Assembly (NCBI GenBank): GCA_030549495.1
Contig: JAUIRK010000955.1
Location: forward strand, 124,001-188,000
Reading direction: 5' to 3'
Length of the DNA stretch: 64,000 nt
Source: Nectonema munidae
Taxonomy: Eukaryota; Nematomorpha; Nectonematoida; Nectonematidae
Position numbers and translations under genes: made by a program. Within the stretch, counting starts at the first letter, position 1, and each line of letters starts with the position of its first letter. Below the pieces are notes generated by a model, which saw nothing but the letters and a program-made list of their open reading frames with translations, did no database searches and was not told the origin of the DNA. This document shows, one piece after another, positions 54,672-64,000 of this stretch.

Positions 54672-55775
54672 TCAATAATCTTCGCAAATAGCATTGACTA
54701 TGTCGTTGAATTCATGCGATTTATCAGCAAAGACATGATGGCCCGCACCTTCTATGATGTCGACGCTTGTGAAGCAGGAATCTCCCCTTATTTCCTTCAC
54801 GTCAAATCCACTCTCACTAGAGATCCAAGAAATGGAGCCGTATATGAAGGAGATCTTTAAAGAGGGATTGAACATGTCGCAACGCTCGATGAATGGGTTT
54901 TTGGCCCAAGCGAGTGTGTTGGAACTGATTTTCTTGAAGGCAATTTCTCCGCTTGGATAAAAAGAATTTATGTGATAGATGTAGGAAAAGAAGGCCTCTT
55001 TGTCCGAAACGACATCCGCATACTTCAAATATAAATCATTCCTCAACCTCTGAATGAGTTTAGGGCCTGCGATGGAGCCTGCGATTCTCAAGACAGAGAG
55101 TGGATTGAAGTACTGCATCAAATTAATTGCAAGCTTTGCTTTCAGCGGCAAATCTTTAATGATTTTTTCGTGCTTTTCATTTTTTGCCACAAAGCCCCAT
55201 GGCTCGCAAAGAATCAAATGTTTGATGCTGTGGGGGTGTGCGAGAGCGAAAATCGAGGCTAAATACCCACCGAAGCTATGAGCTACGATAATCAACTCGT
55301 TTAGCTGCATAAAATCAATCCAGGATAAAAGAGATTGTGCGTACACTTGCTCCAGATCTTCGCAAGATTGCGAGTTGAAACTGTGAGGCCTGGAACTGTA
55401 GCCAAAGCCCAATAAATCAATGACGTAGACATCACGCTTCTGACACAATGCTTCTATATTCTTCAGCCACAAAACACTACCGGATGTGAAGCCGTGAATC
55501 AGGAGGAGAGGAACTCTTCTTTCCTTTCCTCGGTGACTGGCATTGTCTAAGGGAGCTTGTTGAGAGGGGCAATGCAACGTCCATATCTGGTTTTCATTTC
55601 CCACATCCACGTGACTGTGTTCTATGCGACAAGAAAGGTGATTCAGTAGCTTTGTTTGGATGGATAAGTACTTATCTGAAGAACACGCTTCACAATCTCC
55701 ATCAAAAGGCTTCCAGAAGCGCATTAAAAAAGCTTGACAGATGATCTTTGCGTGCCTTTTAATACGGAAAGTCAT
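54672..55775 (-). CDS. ABHD4/ABHD5-family alpha/beta hydrolase
   Basis: A single uninterrupted frame of 367 residues (human ABHD4 342, ABHD5 349). An in-frame TAA lies upstream of the chosen ATG. Order of parts: oxyanion loop LLLIHGFTSGSVLW (HGF at 94-96); VIDLLGFGYSSRP at 118-130; nucleophile elbow VAHSFGGYLAS with Ser167; HLILCEPWGF at 186-195, the family signature; SYIYHINSFYPSGEIAFKKI; and GAGHHVFADKSHEFN with His346 and Asp351 in the HX4D pattern. Family members act on N-acyl phospholipids (ABHD4) or activate lipolysis at lipid droplets (ABHD5). Ser167 is kept as in ABHD4, whereas vertebrate ABHD5 has Asn. The acid position in the WID motif is Ser319 here (SWISSESG), which is odd. No introns interrupt the coding region, while TMEM268, CSN2, PIG-P and TAF1B nearby all have introns. 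Confidence 0.92.
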   Translation of the reverse strand: MTFRIKRHAKIICQAFLMRFWKPFDGDCEACSSDKYLSIQTKLLNHLSCRIEHSHVDVGNENQIWTLHCPSQQAPLDNASHRGKERRVPLLLIHGFTSGSVLWLKNIEALCQKRDVYVIDLLGFGYSSRPHSFNSQSCEDLEQVYAQSLLSWIDFMQLNELIIVAHSFGGYLASIFALAHPHSIKHLILCEPWGFVAKNEKHEKIIKDLPLKAKLAINLMQYFNPLSVLRIAGSIAGPKLIQRLRNDLYLKYADVVSDKEAFFSYIYHINSFYPSGEIAFKKISSNTLAWAKNPFIERCDMFNPSLKISFIYGSISWISSESGFDVKEIRGDSCFTSVDIIEGAGHHVFADKSHEFNDIVNAICEDY

Positions 55776-56004
55776 GAAGAATAAGGGAGATATCTTGCAT
55801 TTTTATTCCCTTGCCTCCCAGCAGTTCACAAGAATGGGCCTAAAAAATATACATACATATACTTCATTAAATATCATTTTAAGGCGGTATTACCGATTTT
55901 GAATTCAATACCTAATTCCTCCTTCTGGATCAAAAGCAGTAAACTTTTCTAAACAAGAAAATTGTAACTAAAAATGCGAATTTTAAAACATTTTAATGTG
56001 CTTA

Positions 56005-56270
56005 TTATAAATTAAAACTACAATTATGATTCATACTGCTCGAGTAGAAGTAAGTTTTCTTTTTAACATCTCTCTGACTTCTTCCTTCTTTTTCATCAAG
56101 GCGAAGAAATTTTGTAATCGTTTGAAATCTTTGTAAAGGCATCGCTGCTCTGGAAGTAGATCTTTGTGTGATAGAATCACATAAGGATTCCATTATGCAT
56201 CGCAACAAGGATAAGTAAAGCAGTATACTCTTTTAAAAGATTCCAATCAACTTGTTTTCTTTGTTCGACA
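56005..56270 (-). mobile_element. piggyBac transposase scrap
   Basis: On the minus strand TQRSTSRAAMPLQRFQTITK followed by FLRLDEKEGRSQR matches the N-terminal part of piggyBac transposases (M...RF..I...LRFD....R). Only about 70 codons are visible. Confidence 0.6.
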
Positions 56271-57890
56271 TATGATCAATAATGATATTTTGAAGATTGG
56301 AGCGTGTAGAAAAAGAAAAAAACTTGATCTTATATCAAAAATTTTAGAAAGTTAAGATCTCATTGCACCTGATTTTTTATTGATTATATTCCTAATGGAA
56401 TTTCTTCTTTGCTGGATTGTAGGTGATGTAAATTCACAAATGAAAACACATTAAGGAGAAAATGTTTCAGAAGAAAATATTTAACTCCAACACCTAGTTT
56501 TCAATTCATTTTATTTTTAACTTTGATAAAACTCCCCTTAATATATGAACATCTATTGTCTTATGAACATATTTTTCAGATTTATAAAAAAAAAATAAGT
56601 TAGTCAAACATGGGTCATTCTTAGCGATTATTACAAAAAGGGAATTCTTTGTGTATCGCCCACTTTGTCTTTTTTATATTCAACTTTTTTTCACATTCTT
56701 CACACAAACTTCTGACACATAAAACATACGGGAAAATAATGATATTTTCGTTGAATTTTCGCTTTCGTTAACAACGACAACGGAGTACCATTTTTTGAAA
56801 TTAACGATAAAGAAAACAACAATACATTTTTACATTATCGATTGTGATGTTTTCGTTATAAGTATTTTCACATGCAGTGTTATAAGGGAGTATAAAATCA
56901 ATGCGCGAAATGTATTTATTCATGATATCTATACTTCTGCATCACCTTTTTCTTTTCCAAATTTAATGTGTATAATTCAACTCAAGCATTCACCATTTCA
57001 AAGTCAAGGTAACAAAAATCTTCATCGGCAGAAACACTGGAAAGTCGCTTCTGCATTCGACTACCATAGTTTCCAATTTGGAAATAAGGTTTTGTGATAA
57101 ATTTTTTTTTGCAAAAACTAGAATTTTCAAAAATACTAGCTTAAACATTTTGGTCAAAATTTTCAAACACCTTACATTTTTAAACTAAAACTCAATTTTC
57201 AACACCTAGACGTAACTGAAATAAATATTTTAAAAACTAATTAACAAAAAACTTCTTTTATATTACTGTATTTATAAAGTACTTTAATGTTTGTTTCAAA
57301 TTGGACAAATTTCTTTTTATATCTTGATTTTCTGTTAAACTTTAGTTGAACCCATTTAATTAAATTATGTATGATATTTCAAAATTACATTTTTGTTATT
57401 TGCTAAAAAAAAATATTTACACATTTTTTCCAAAAAAAACAACGAAAAGTAACTAAAAATTTTAAGGCAACGATAACGAAAAACGACCCAAAAATTTTTA
57501 ATTAAACGATAACAATAACGACGCGCTGTTTTGTTCAAAGTAATGATAACAAAACAAAGTCATTTTTAGGAGTAGCGATCCCAAGTCTAGGAATCATGAA
57601 TGCACGACAAAATCGAAATAATTTCAAATTAAAAAAGTAAACTTGACACAATTCCACAAATGGTAGGTTTGGCACAGGATTCCAGTAAATGTGTCACATG
57701 AAGGAAACCTTTATCTATGTCTTTCAACTTGATAGACATAGTTTGTCTCGATAAATCCATAATTTGTCAGAAGCTTGGAGTATTTCGTTCGAGTAGATAA
57801 AAAATTTTTGTAGAAAAAATGTTGTGTGAAAACTAGAGGAAAACAAAGTGAAAAAAAGTGCCCAATGTAATTATTAGCACATCTTTACAT
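56271..57890. other. AT-rich stretch with ACGATAACG-like words
   Basis: Between 56765 and 57545 the words GTTAACAACGACAACG, TTAACGATAAAG, CAACGATAACG and ACGATAACAATAACGACG recur at the two edges. They may mark the ends of an unknown element of about 780 bp. No coding region was recognised. Confidence 0.4.
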
Positions 57891-58640
57891 TCTAATCGAG
57901 AAGAAAAGCGAATAATATCTTGTCGACTTTGTAAACAAAATAAAGCAAGCGTAGGTTATCAGGGTTGTTCAGGGAAGTTGGTTTGTTAAAATTGTTCACT
58001 AAAAGTTTGTGCAAACTGTTAGCGAACAATTGAATGAACTTCTCTTTGAATTGCACATGAATATTTCAAATGTTATTATATTACACTTGATAGTGTTTTT
58101 AGAAAAATATTCAAATGACCCTACATAATTTAGAACCTTTAGCGATTAATTGAGCGATGAGAACTTTGTAGATATATTTCGATGTTGTGGTCAAATTTTA
58201 AACAATCAGTGCATCCTAGTTGTTAAAAATTACAAGTATCAGTTAAAACTTATGAAGGATCATTGCCCAGTAAAGTTCTTCCATGAATGGAAAGGCCAGT
58301 TGACTGGCATGGATTTCATAGGAGAAAATTTTGATTAATCTCCATCATTAAGGTTCGTTTGAAGTGAGTTAGAAAAACTTAAAATTGGAGATATCCATGG
58401 ATTGATGCGAAGTCAAAAGATATTTCTAATGATTGATGACACAGATTTTATCTGGACGAATTTATATGTATTAATGTTTTGATAAGCCCACTTGAATTAC
58501 CCCATGTTACTCATCTGAAAAAAGTGTGTAACTATGAAGAGCATGTAAATTCAGAAAAACTCACAAGATTTGGCGATATTGCAAAGGAATTCGAAAAAAA
58601 TAAAGAAAATCTCGGAGTTCATATTTTCAAAAATAGAAGC
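57891..58640 (+). other. Unidentified coding-like remnant with CxxC pairs
   Basis: At about 57928-58020 the plus strand reads SCRLCKQNKASVGYQGCSGK, then LVC, a stop, and NCSLKVCANC, a run of CxxC pairs. A 62-codon frame at 58150 (MSDENFVDIFRCCGQILNNQ...) and LEKLKIGDIHGLMRSQKIFL follow, with stops between. It looks like a decayed transposon protein with a cysteine-rich domain. The family is not recognised. Confidence 0.4.
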
Positions 58641-58789
58641 TGAGCATAAAACAAAAATATGTTTGCAGATGTATTGCTTGGCAATTTAAAAATGCTTACA
58701 CTCACCTTTTTTTAAGATAAATGTCCATTTTTCCTCCCCTTCGTTATTATAGTAAGCCACAAACCCATGGAAATCATCAAGACTAATCG

Positions 58790-59565
58790 AGGAAGTTGTT
58801 TCTGAGATCAAGCTGTCTGGATCGCTATATGTATGTGAAGAAAAGGAGCTACAATAACTGGATCCGATGGCGGTGCACAATGCAGCGGACAGAAGGGTGT
58901 AAGGGCAGCCTGACTAAGGACTCTACTTACGAGAACCCAAGATCTCATGTCAGCCACAATCATCCCACTGGGATTGAGGTAACAAAGTTTCAGACAACGA
59001 TGAAGGCCCGGGCAGAACAATAGAGTTCTTGCCCAAACCAACTCCTCACACAAGCCCTTCTTTGTGTCTACAGTCTTATAAACGAAATCCTCCCTCAAGA
59101 AACACTGACTGGTGGAGCTACTCCAAGATCATTCCACATCCAGGGCACAGGTCGTGGGAAAAGGCAGGGCGTGTTCGTCTATGCGTTAGAGGAGCAGTTG
59201 TGCCATCTGGGCTCAGCTGACATGCGGTACACGGATGCCAACTTTTCCATGAGTCCAAGTATTTTTGAACAGCTCTACGTCATCCGTGCTCCCCTTGGTG
59301 ACCACAACGTGTCCTGCATCTAGGCTCACCTGCCTGTCAAGAGTTCATAAGTCTGTAAAGAACTCCTCAAGACTGTTCTGAAAAAGATGGAGGAGCTGCT
59401 TATCTACCCAGATCCCTTGATCGTCATCACTGACTTCGAGATGGTAGGCATTCAGGAAAGTAAAAGTCGTGCTTAGACCCCATTACACGACTCAAAACAG
59501 TTTTTACCACCTCACTAAGAGCAGCTGAAGAGAGATTCAAGAGCAAGCCAAAAATGAGCTTTACC
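58790..59565 (+). mobile_element. Second MULE-type transposase fossil with FLYWCH finger
   Basis: The plus strand reads YMYVKKRSYNNWIRWRCTMQ, then GCKGSLTKD and HVSHNHPTG, a complete FLYWCH zinc finger with its two Cys and two His. After a frame change come GRVRLCVRGAVVPSGLS, DANFSMSPSIFEQLYVIRAP and PLIVITDFEM, the MULE order. The third part ends in an AAEERFKSKPKM stretch near 59560. Several stops and shifts break it. GC content is clearly higher than the surroundings. It is a different lineage from the MULE at 2 kb. Confidence 0.8.
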
Positions 59566-59569
59566 ATAT

Positions 59570-60330
59570 GGACAATGATTATACAAATAAATGTATTTTT
59601 ATTTTTCCAAAATCTGCTTTTATGTGAGATCAGTCAACTTTTATCTAATTTCAAAAAATACCAATAATAATAATTAACGTGATGAGTTTATATACTATTT
59701 TTTCAATATTTTATATTCACAAAGGTAGAATATGGTTTTTTACATTTTAAAATGTCATAGTTAAAGAAAACTGTCAAAAATTAATATTTATTTTTTACTT
59801 TTTATGGGTCAGTATAATGTTTTTCTAATAAATTTAAAATTATTTTTGAAGTGAAAAATGTCGATCGAATGTACGAGTTTTGTTGATTGTTACATTTTGA
59901 CAAATTTTCACCTTTAATTTGTAACAATCTCCAAGACAATTATAAAACCAGTCTACTATCAGAACCAAAATTTTTTTTTAGATTTTTAGAAAATTATTTT
60001 AGTTTTCGGTTTTTTATAAATTAACCTTCGTTTTTTACTTATAACTTTTGAATTAGTTCTCCAAAATTTAAGTGCGGGTTTGATTTACACTTGGATTCCT
60101 CGAAAAAAATATGTTTTGGATTGCGCTTTGAAGGTTCATTGAAAATAAATGAGAAGAGAAAGTTTGTTTTACCAAATTTTTATCAATAATTAACCTCATA
60201 AATTTATATTCTTTTTTTTCATTATAAACCACTATCCTACATAAACCCAAATTTATTTGTAGATTTTTACAAAATAATTTTAATTTTCGATTCTCACTAG
60301 CGCCCAACACAAATATTGAAGAAATATTTT
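59570..60330. other. AT-rich stretch, nothing recognised
   Basis: Chance open frames only. A GGTTTTTTATAAATTAACCTTCG-like word pair near 60010 and 60190 is too weak to call. Confidence 0.4.
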
Positions 60331-60379
60331 TCTGTATGAAGTGTTAGGCAATTCTTCTTTATTATGTAATGAATATTCT

Positions 60380-61860
60380 CATAATCTGTATGGTTGAACG
60401 CGGATATACAACTAAATTTTTATCTACAATCTTTACTAAGATGGTTTCTATTCCATAGAAAGATTTTTTGAGAGTTTGATAAAATGACTTTGACCGCAAA
60501 AAAAATATATGTCATTATATTCATTTCAAACAAATTACATATTTGGAATCAGCGTACCCAACGCTATAAGAATAGGTTTTTTAATTTTCGATTTTTCAGG
60601 CCTTTCAAACGGTCTCAAAATTATGACTTCACATATATTCAACAAATTTAGATTTCTCTTATCATTCTAAATAACAATATTAAAATTATTTTACCATAAA
60701 TATTTGGCTCATAATTTTTTTATATATATTTGTCTTGCCAGACCTGCTTAAACACACATACACACACACAGGCACATCATTTGTATAATGTGAGATTCTT
60801 TAAAATATTAATAATATATTTGATGAAATATTTTTTCAGTATAAAGAATTTAGGAAACTCTTCTCTGTTATGTAATGATATATTTTCATAACCTGTACGG
60901 TTGAACGCGGGTAGACAACTTGAATGTCATCTCCAACCTGTATACTACGATGATTCATCTCCAATCTGTCAGTTCATATTTTGCTAGATGTAAGATTTGA
61001 TATACCTCATTCGGGAAGAGGATGTTAGATAAGTTATTACCTATATTTTTGCAATTTTTTCACGATATTAATAATATATTTGTCAAATAATCAAAATAAA
61101 ATTCTGTAATCAAAGAATCTAAAAATATTCTTTAAAAAATCAAAAAATATGAAACATTCTGTTCATATTTTGCTACCTCATACGATGTTACAAAATTTAT
61201 TACCTATATTTTGCAATTTGCACGATTTTAAATATTATATTTGCCAAATAATCAGAGAATCGAAAAATGTTCAAATCAAAAAATATTTATTCTTTTTAAA
61301 TATATCGTTGGCTCTCCTTACTTTTAGTTTCGTATGTACATAATTTGATAAAAATTAATTATTAAAGACTAGGTTTATCTTTCTATTCTAAAAGTAAGGG
61401 GAAGCAACGATATATTTAAAAAGAATAAATATTTTTTGATTTGAACATTTTTCGATTCTTTGACAAATATATTTTAAATCGTGCAAATTGCAAAATATAG
61501 GTAATGACTTATTTAACATCGTCTCCCCGAATGAGGTATATCAAATCTTACATCTAGCAAAATATGAACTGACAGGTTGGAGATGAACCATCACAGTATA
61601 CAGGTTGGAGATGAACCATCGTAGTATACAGGTAATAACTTATGTAACATCGTTTCCCCGAATGAGGTATATCAAATCTTACATCTAGCAAAATGTGAAC
61701 AGAAAGTGAACATTGTCTCCCTAGTCATTTGTACATGGAATAGAAACCATCGTAATGCAGGTTAAAGATGAATCATCGTAGTATACAGGTTGGAGATGAA
61801 TCATCGTAGTATACAGGTTGGAGATGAATCATCGTAGTATACAGGTTGGAGATAATTATA
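60380..61860. repeat. Large foldback: inverted arms with 28-bp tandem units
   Basis: The left arm (about 60938-61327) and right arm (about 61388-61640) are inverted. Shared words, read on the plus strand of the right arm, are CTAAAAGTAAGGGGAAGC, ATATATTTAAAAAGAATAAA, TGCAAATTGCAAAATATAGG, GAATGAGGTATATCAAATC and CAGGTTGGAGATGAACCATC. At 61573-61640 and 61758-61855 a 28-bp unit beginning CAGGTTGGAGATGA is repeated with exact 28-bp spacing (starts 61573, 61601, 61629; 61758, 61786, 61814, 61842). A second, direct copy of the outer part (GGTTGAACGCGG...) lies at 60392 and 60899. No coding sequence. Confidence 0.85.
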
Positions 61861-63115
61861 TATCGGAAAATTTTAAGATGAACCGCTATTTTATAACATT
61901 TTGTGATCAGGTTTGACTGATTTTTAAGGAAAATGAATATCACGATTGAAATCAGCATACATGAAAATGGGTATAAAAAAACTGTATACTAATTTTAGAA
62001 AAATATGTTTTTTTGAAAAGATAACTTCCATCACAAAAGTGGGAAAATTTTTAACTAGAGAAAATCAAGATGTAGAGCGATTTTTACTACCTCAAAAAGA
62101 GGCCGATATTCGTTTTGTATGAGAATTTATTGTATCTTAGGGCCATTCAACTAATATGAAATTGGAAAAGATGCAGATAACGATTTTAGAAAAAGTTACG
62201 AAATTTGAAGCGATAATATTCAGCCAGTTTATAGAAATAAAAAATTTTCCTCCAGGACTTAGAAAGATAAAGAAAAAGTTCTGAGCATTTGGAGTATGGA
62301 GCAATAGTCTTATGAGCATGACATGAAACCAGATAAAGTAAGGTACGGACAAAAAGCACCATAAAATTGGAATATGATTACAAAATTTTGAAAATATACC
62401 AAAGTCGAGTTTTTACATTCAAAAAAGTAAAATATATTAAAAATTGATTGAAAATTATTAGTTTAAAAAAATTGCCTGACATTTTAGAGAGGTTTATAAA
62501 ATTTATAATGTCAATTCTTTTTTATCAAAAATTTATAAAATATTTATTTTTAAGTTATATTTTTTACATTATCAAACAGATAATAGAGAAACAAATATCT
62601 AATAACTCTGTGTTATATTTTGGATAAATACTTTAGGAGAACTGTGTTAGATCTAAATTCCTAAAAACTTCTTGTGAAGTTATCCGGTTTGATGTATTGA
62701 CTCCTGGATATATTATGTAATGTAGAATTTTAAAATTTTGGCCCCATCAATAATGTACAAGTATTACAGTGAATCTACCCCTACCAACCTGGCTATACAG
62801 CTTATTTTAATTGAGAGAGAAAGAGAGAGAATTTTATTATAAAAAAAGAGAGTTCACAAAAATAATAAAGTGGAGCAAACAATGTGCATATATATTAATA
62901 TTTATAATATATATTCACATGAAGAACTTTATCATCTTTTTCAAGATTATCATTATAGGAAAAATCAATAGCCAAATATGGCCGGGAATTAGATTTTTCC
63001 AGTTTAATATACAAAAAAAAATTTTTTTTTGCAAACCAACAAGTACAACTTAAAAGTTCACATGGAAAACAAAAGGTAAAGTCTAGATTAGATTATATTT
63101 TGTATGTACTCAGAA
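61861..63115. other. AT-rich stretch, nothing recognised
   Basis: Includes a short GAGAGAAAGAGAGAGA run near 62813. No genes or element ends were recognised. Confidence 0.4.
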
Positions 63116-63119
63116 GATG

Positions 63120-64000
63120 ATTTTTAATTTTTTTTTAAATTAAAGTAATGGCATGGAAACATTTTCAAAGAGATGCACAATATCATTATAAAATTCATTA
63201 ACTTTTTTATTAAAGAAATACTTGATCCTTTTAGTCTATAGGTCATTTTTAAAGGTTTATGAGAGTTCCTAGTGTTATGTGTAAGATTTTTCCTATATCT
63301 TATCAGTGCCCGAAAACATTCTGTAAACAACAGTTGAAATATTTATAGAGAAATACTACAACCCTTTGTTTAAAAATATCTTCCACTTTCAATAATTCAT
63401 TCTGAATAAAAATCTCTAAAGTTTGGTCCGTCTTATTCATGTTAAAAATTACTCGTATAGCTCTCTTTTAAGAATTTGAATACATTTTTTCCCAAAGGGA
63501 ACCCAATTTATGATGCTATAATTAAAATAAGAAAGGAATAATTGGTTATAAATCAAAAGTTTAATCTTCAATGGAAAAATATTTTTAGTAAAAAATAAAA
63601 TATCGTGCATTTGGATTTCTTTTTGTTCAAAATCTAATTATTTTCAGAACACCAGTTGTAGAGCTGGTCTAAGTTCTTGTTCAAGCTATATGTGTCGATA
63701 ACTTCACCATTTTTTACTTTAAAAAAGGGAGATAAGCGCAGATGTTATTTGCAAAGAGCAGAAACTCAAAAAATTTTGGAAGGAAGAAAATGTTGTTGAT
63801 AGCTATGCTGAAAAGTAAGGGCCCCAAAATGGATCCCTGCGCGACACCATTTTTGAGTGATAACTTCTTAGAAAAAGCATCATTCACCTTAACAATTTGA
63901 TACCTATTAATAAGGTATGAGTTTAAAAAACAACGTACTTCTACTAAACCCACATTAATTTAAATTCTTCAAGATTGATGAAGGATTACCTCTGTCAAAA
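63120..64000 (-). mobile_element. LINE fossil, Jockey-like, cut by the window edge
   Basis: On the minus strand 63953-63714 reads VRCFLNSYLINRYQIVKVND followed by the NGVAQGSILGPLLFSIAINN box. The following catalytic box reads FLLFANNICAYL, where FADD is usual, so both Asp are lost. The C-terminal part continues in other frames to about 63124 (LFTECFRALIRYRKNLTHNT), typical of the end of these polymerases. The remainder of the element, including its 5' part, lies beyond 64000. Confidence 0.82.

Noticed and set aside
58808-59098. 96-codon minus-strand frame
   Set aside because: It is antisense to the FLYWCH finger of the second MULE, which is clear on the plus strand.
1-64000. A new multi-gene defence or biosynthetic system
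   Set aside because: All host genes recognised are unrelated housekeeping genes, and every other coding stretch with motifs is a known transposon class or too decayed to assign.

Overview
The window is AT-rich nuclear DNA of an animal. Six spliced or single-exon host genes can be read, and most of the rest is decayed transposons. The host genes are conserved across metazoans: TMEM268, COP9 signalosome subunit 2 (CSN2), PIG-P, COX19, TAF1B and an ABHD4/5-type hydrolase. Together with FLYWCH-type MULEs, piggyBac, hAT and Tigger elements, non-LTR LINEs and tRNA-derived SINEs, they suggest an invertebrate, possibly an arthropod. Nothing seen fixes the phylum. I recognised no LTR retrovirus-like, Polinton or other capsid-bearing element, no CRISPR array and no rRNA gene.

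Layout. 0-10 kb: three non-LTR LINE fossils (about 170-1370 minus, 3750-4880 plus, 5670-6785 minus), a FLYWCH/MULE transposon (1998-3645 minus), a young SINE (7402-7562) and nested MITEs near 10 kb. 10.7-16.5 kb: TMEM268 on the plus strand, four exons found, all joined in phase 0. 16.7-19.6 kb: MITEs and a SINE between two tail-to-tail genes. 19.6-32.4 kb: CSN2 on the minus strand, four exons found, its introns full of MITEs, a hAT fossil, a MULE deletion derivative and inverted-repeat elements. 33.1-35.7 kb: a broken hAT transposase. 36.5-47.1 kb: three plus-strand genes, PIG-P, COX19 and TAF1B, with only 52 and 62 bp between coding regions, although PIG-P and TAF1B also have multi-kilobase introns holding a Tigger transposon and MITEs. 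47.3-54.5 kb: a hAT remnant, piggyBac transposase remnants and a SINE. 54.7-55.8 kb: the ABHD4/5-like gene, intronless over its coding region, minus strand. 56-64 kb: a piggyBac scrap, a second MULE type, a large foldback with 28-bp tandem units (about 60.3-61.9 kb) and a LINE running off the right edge.

The host genes are not a pathway. CSN2 is a scaffold of the cullin deneddylase, PIG-P belongs to the first enzyme of GPI-anchor synthesis, COX19 serves cytochrome oxidase assembly and TAF1B serves RNA polymerase I initiation. The observations most worth checking are the tightly packed PIG-P/COX19/TAF1B trio (possible shared transcription), a 69-bp stop-free intron in PIG-P, a replaced acid residue in the ABHD4/5 protein, a polyadenylation hexamer inside the last CSN2 codons, and several structured repeats: a 141-bp inverted repeat with a hammerhead-like motif, the 28-bp foldback, and a MULE whose termini are tandem units. 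I did not find a convincing new multi-gene system. Exon boundaries were derived by eye from splice consensus, reading phase and remembered homologues.
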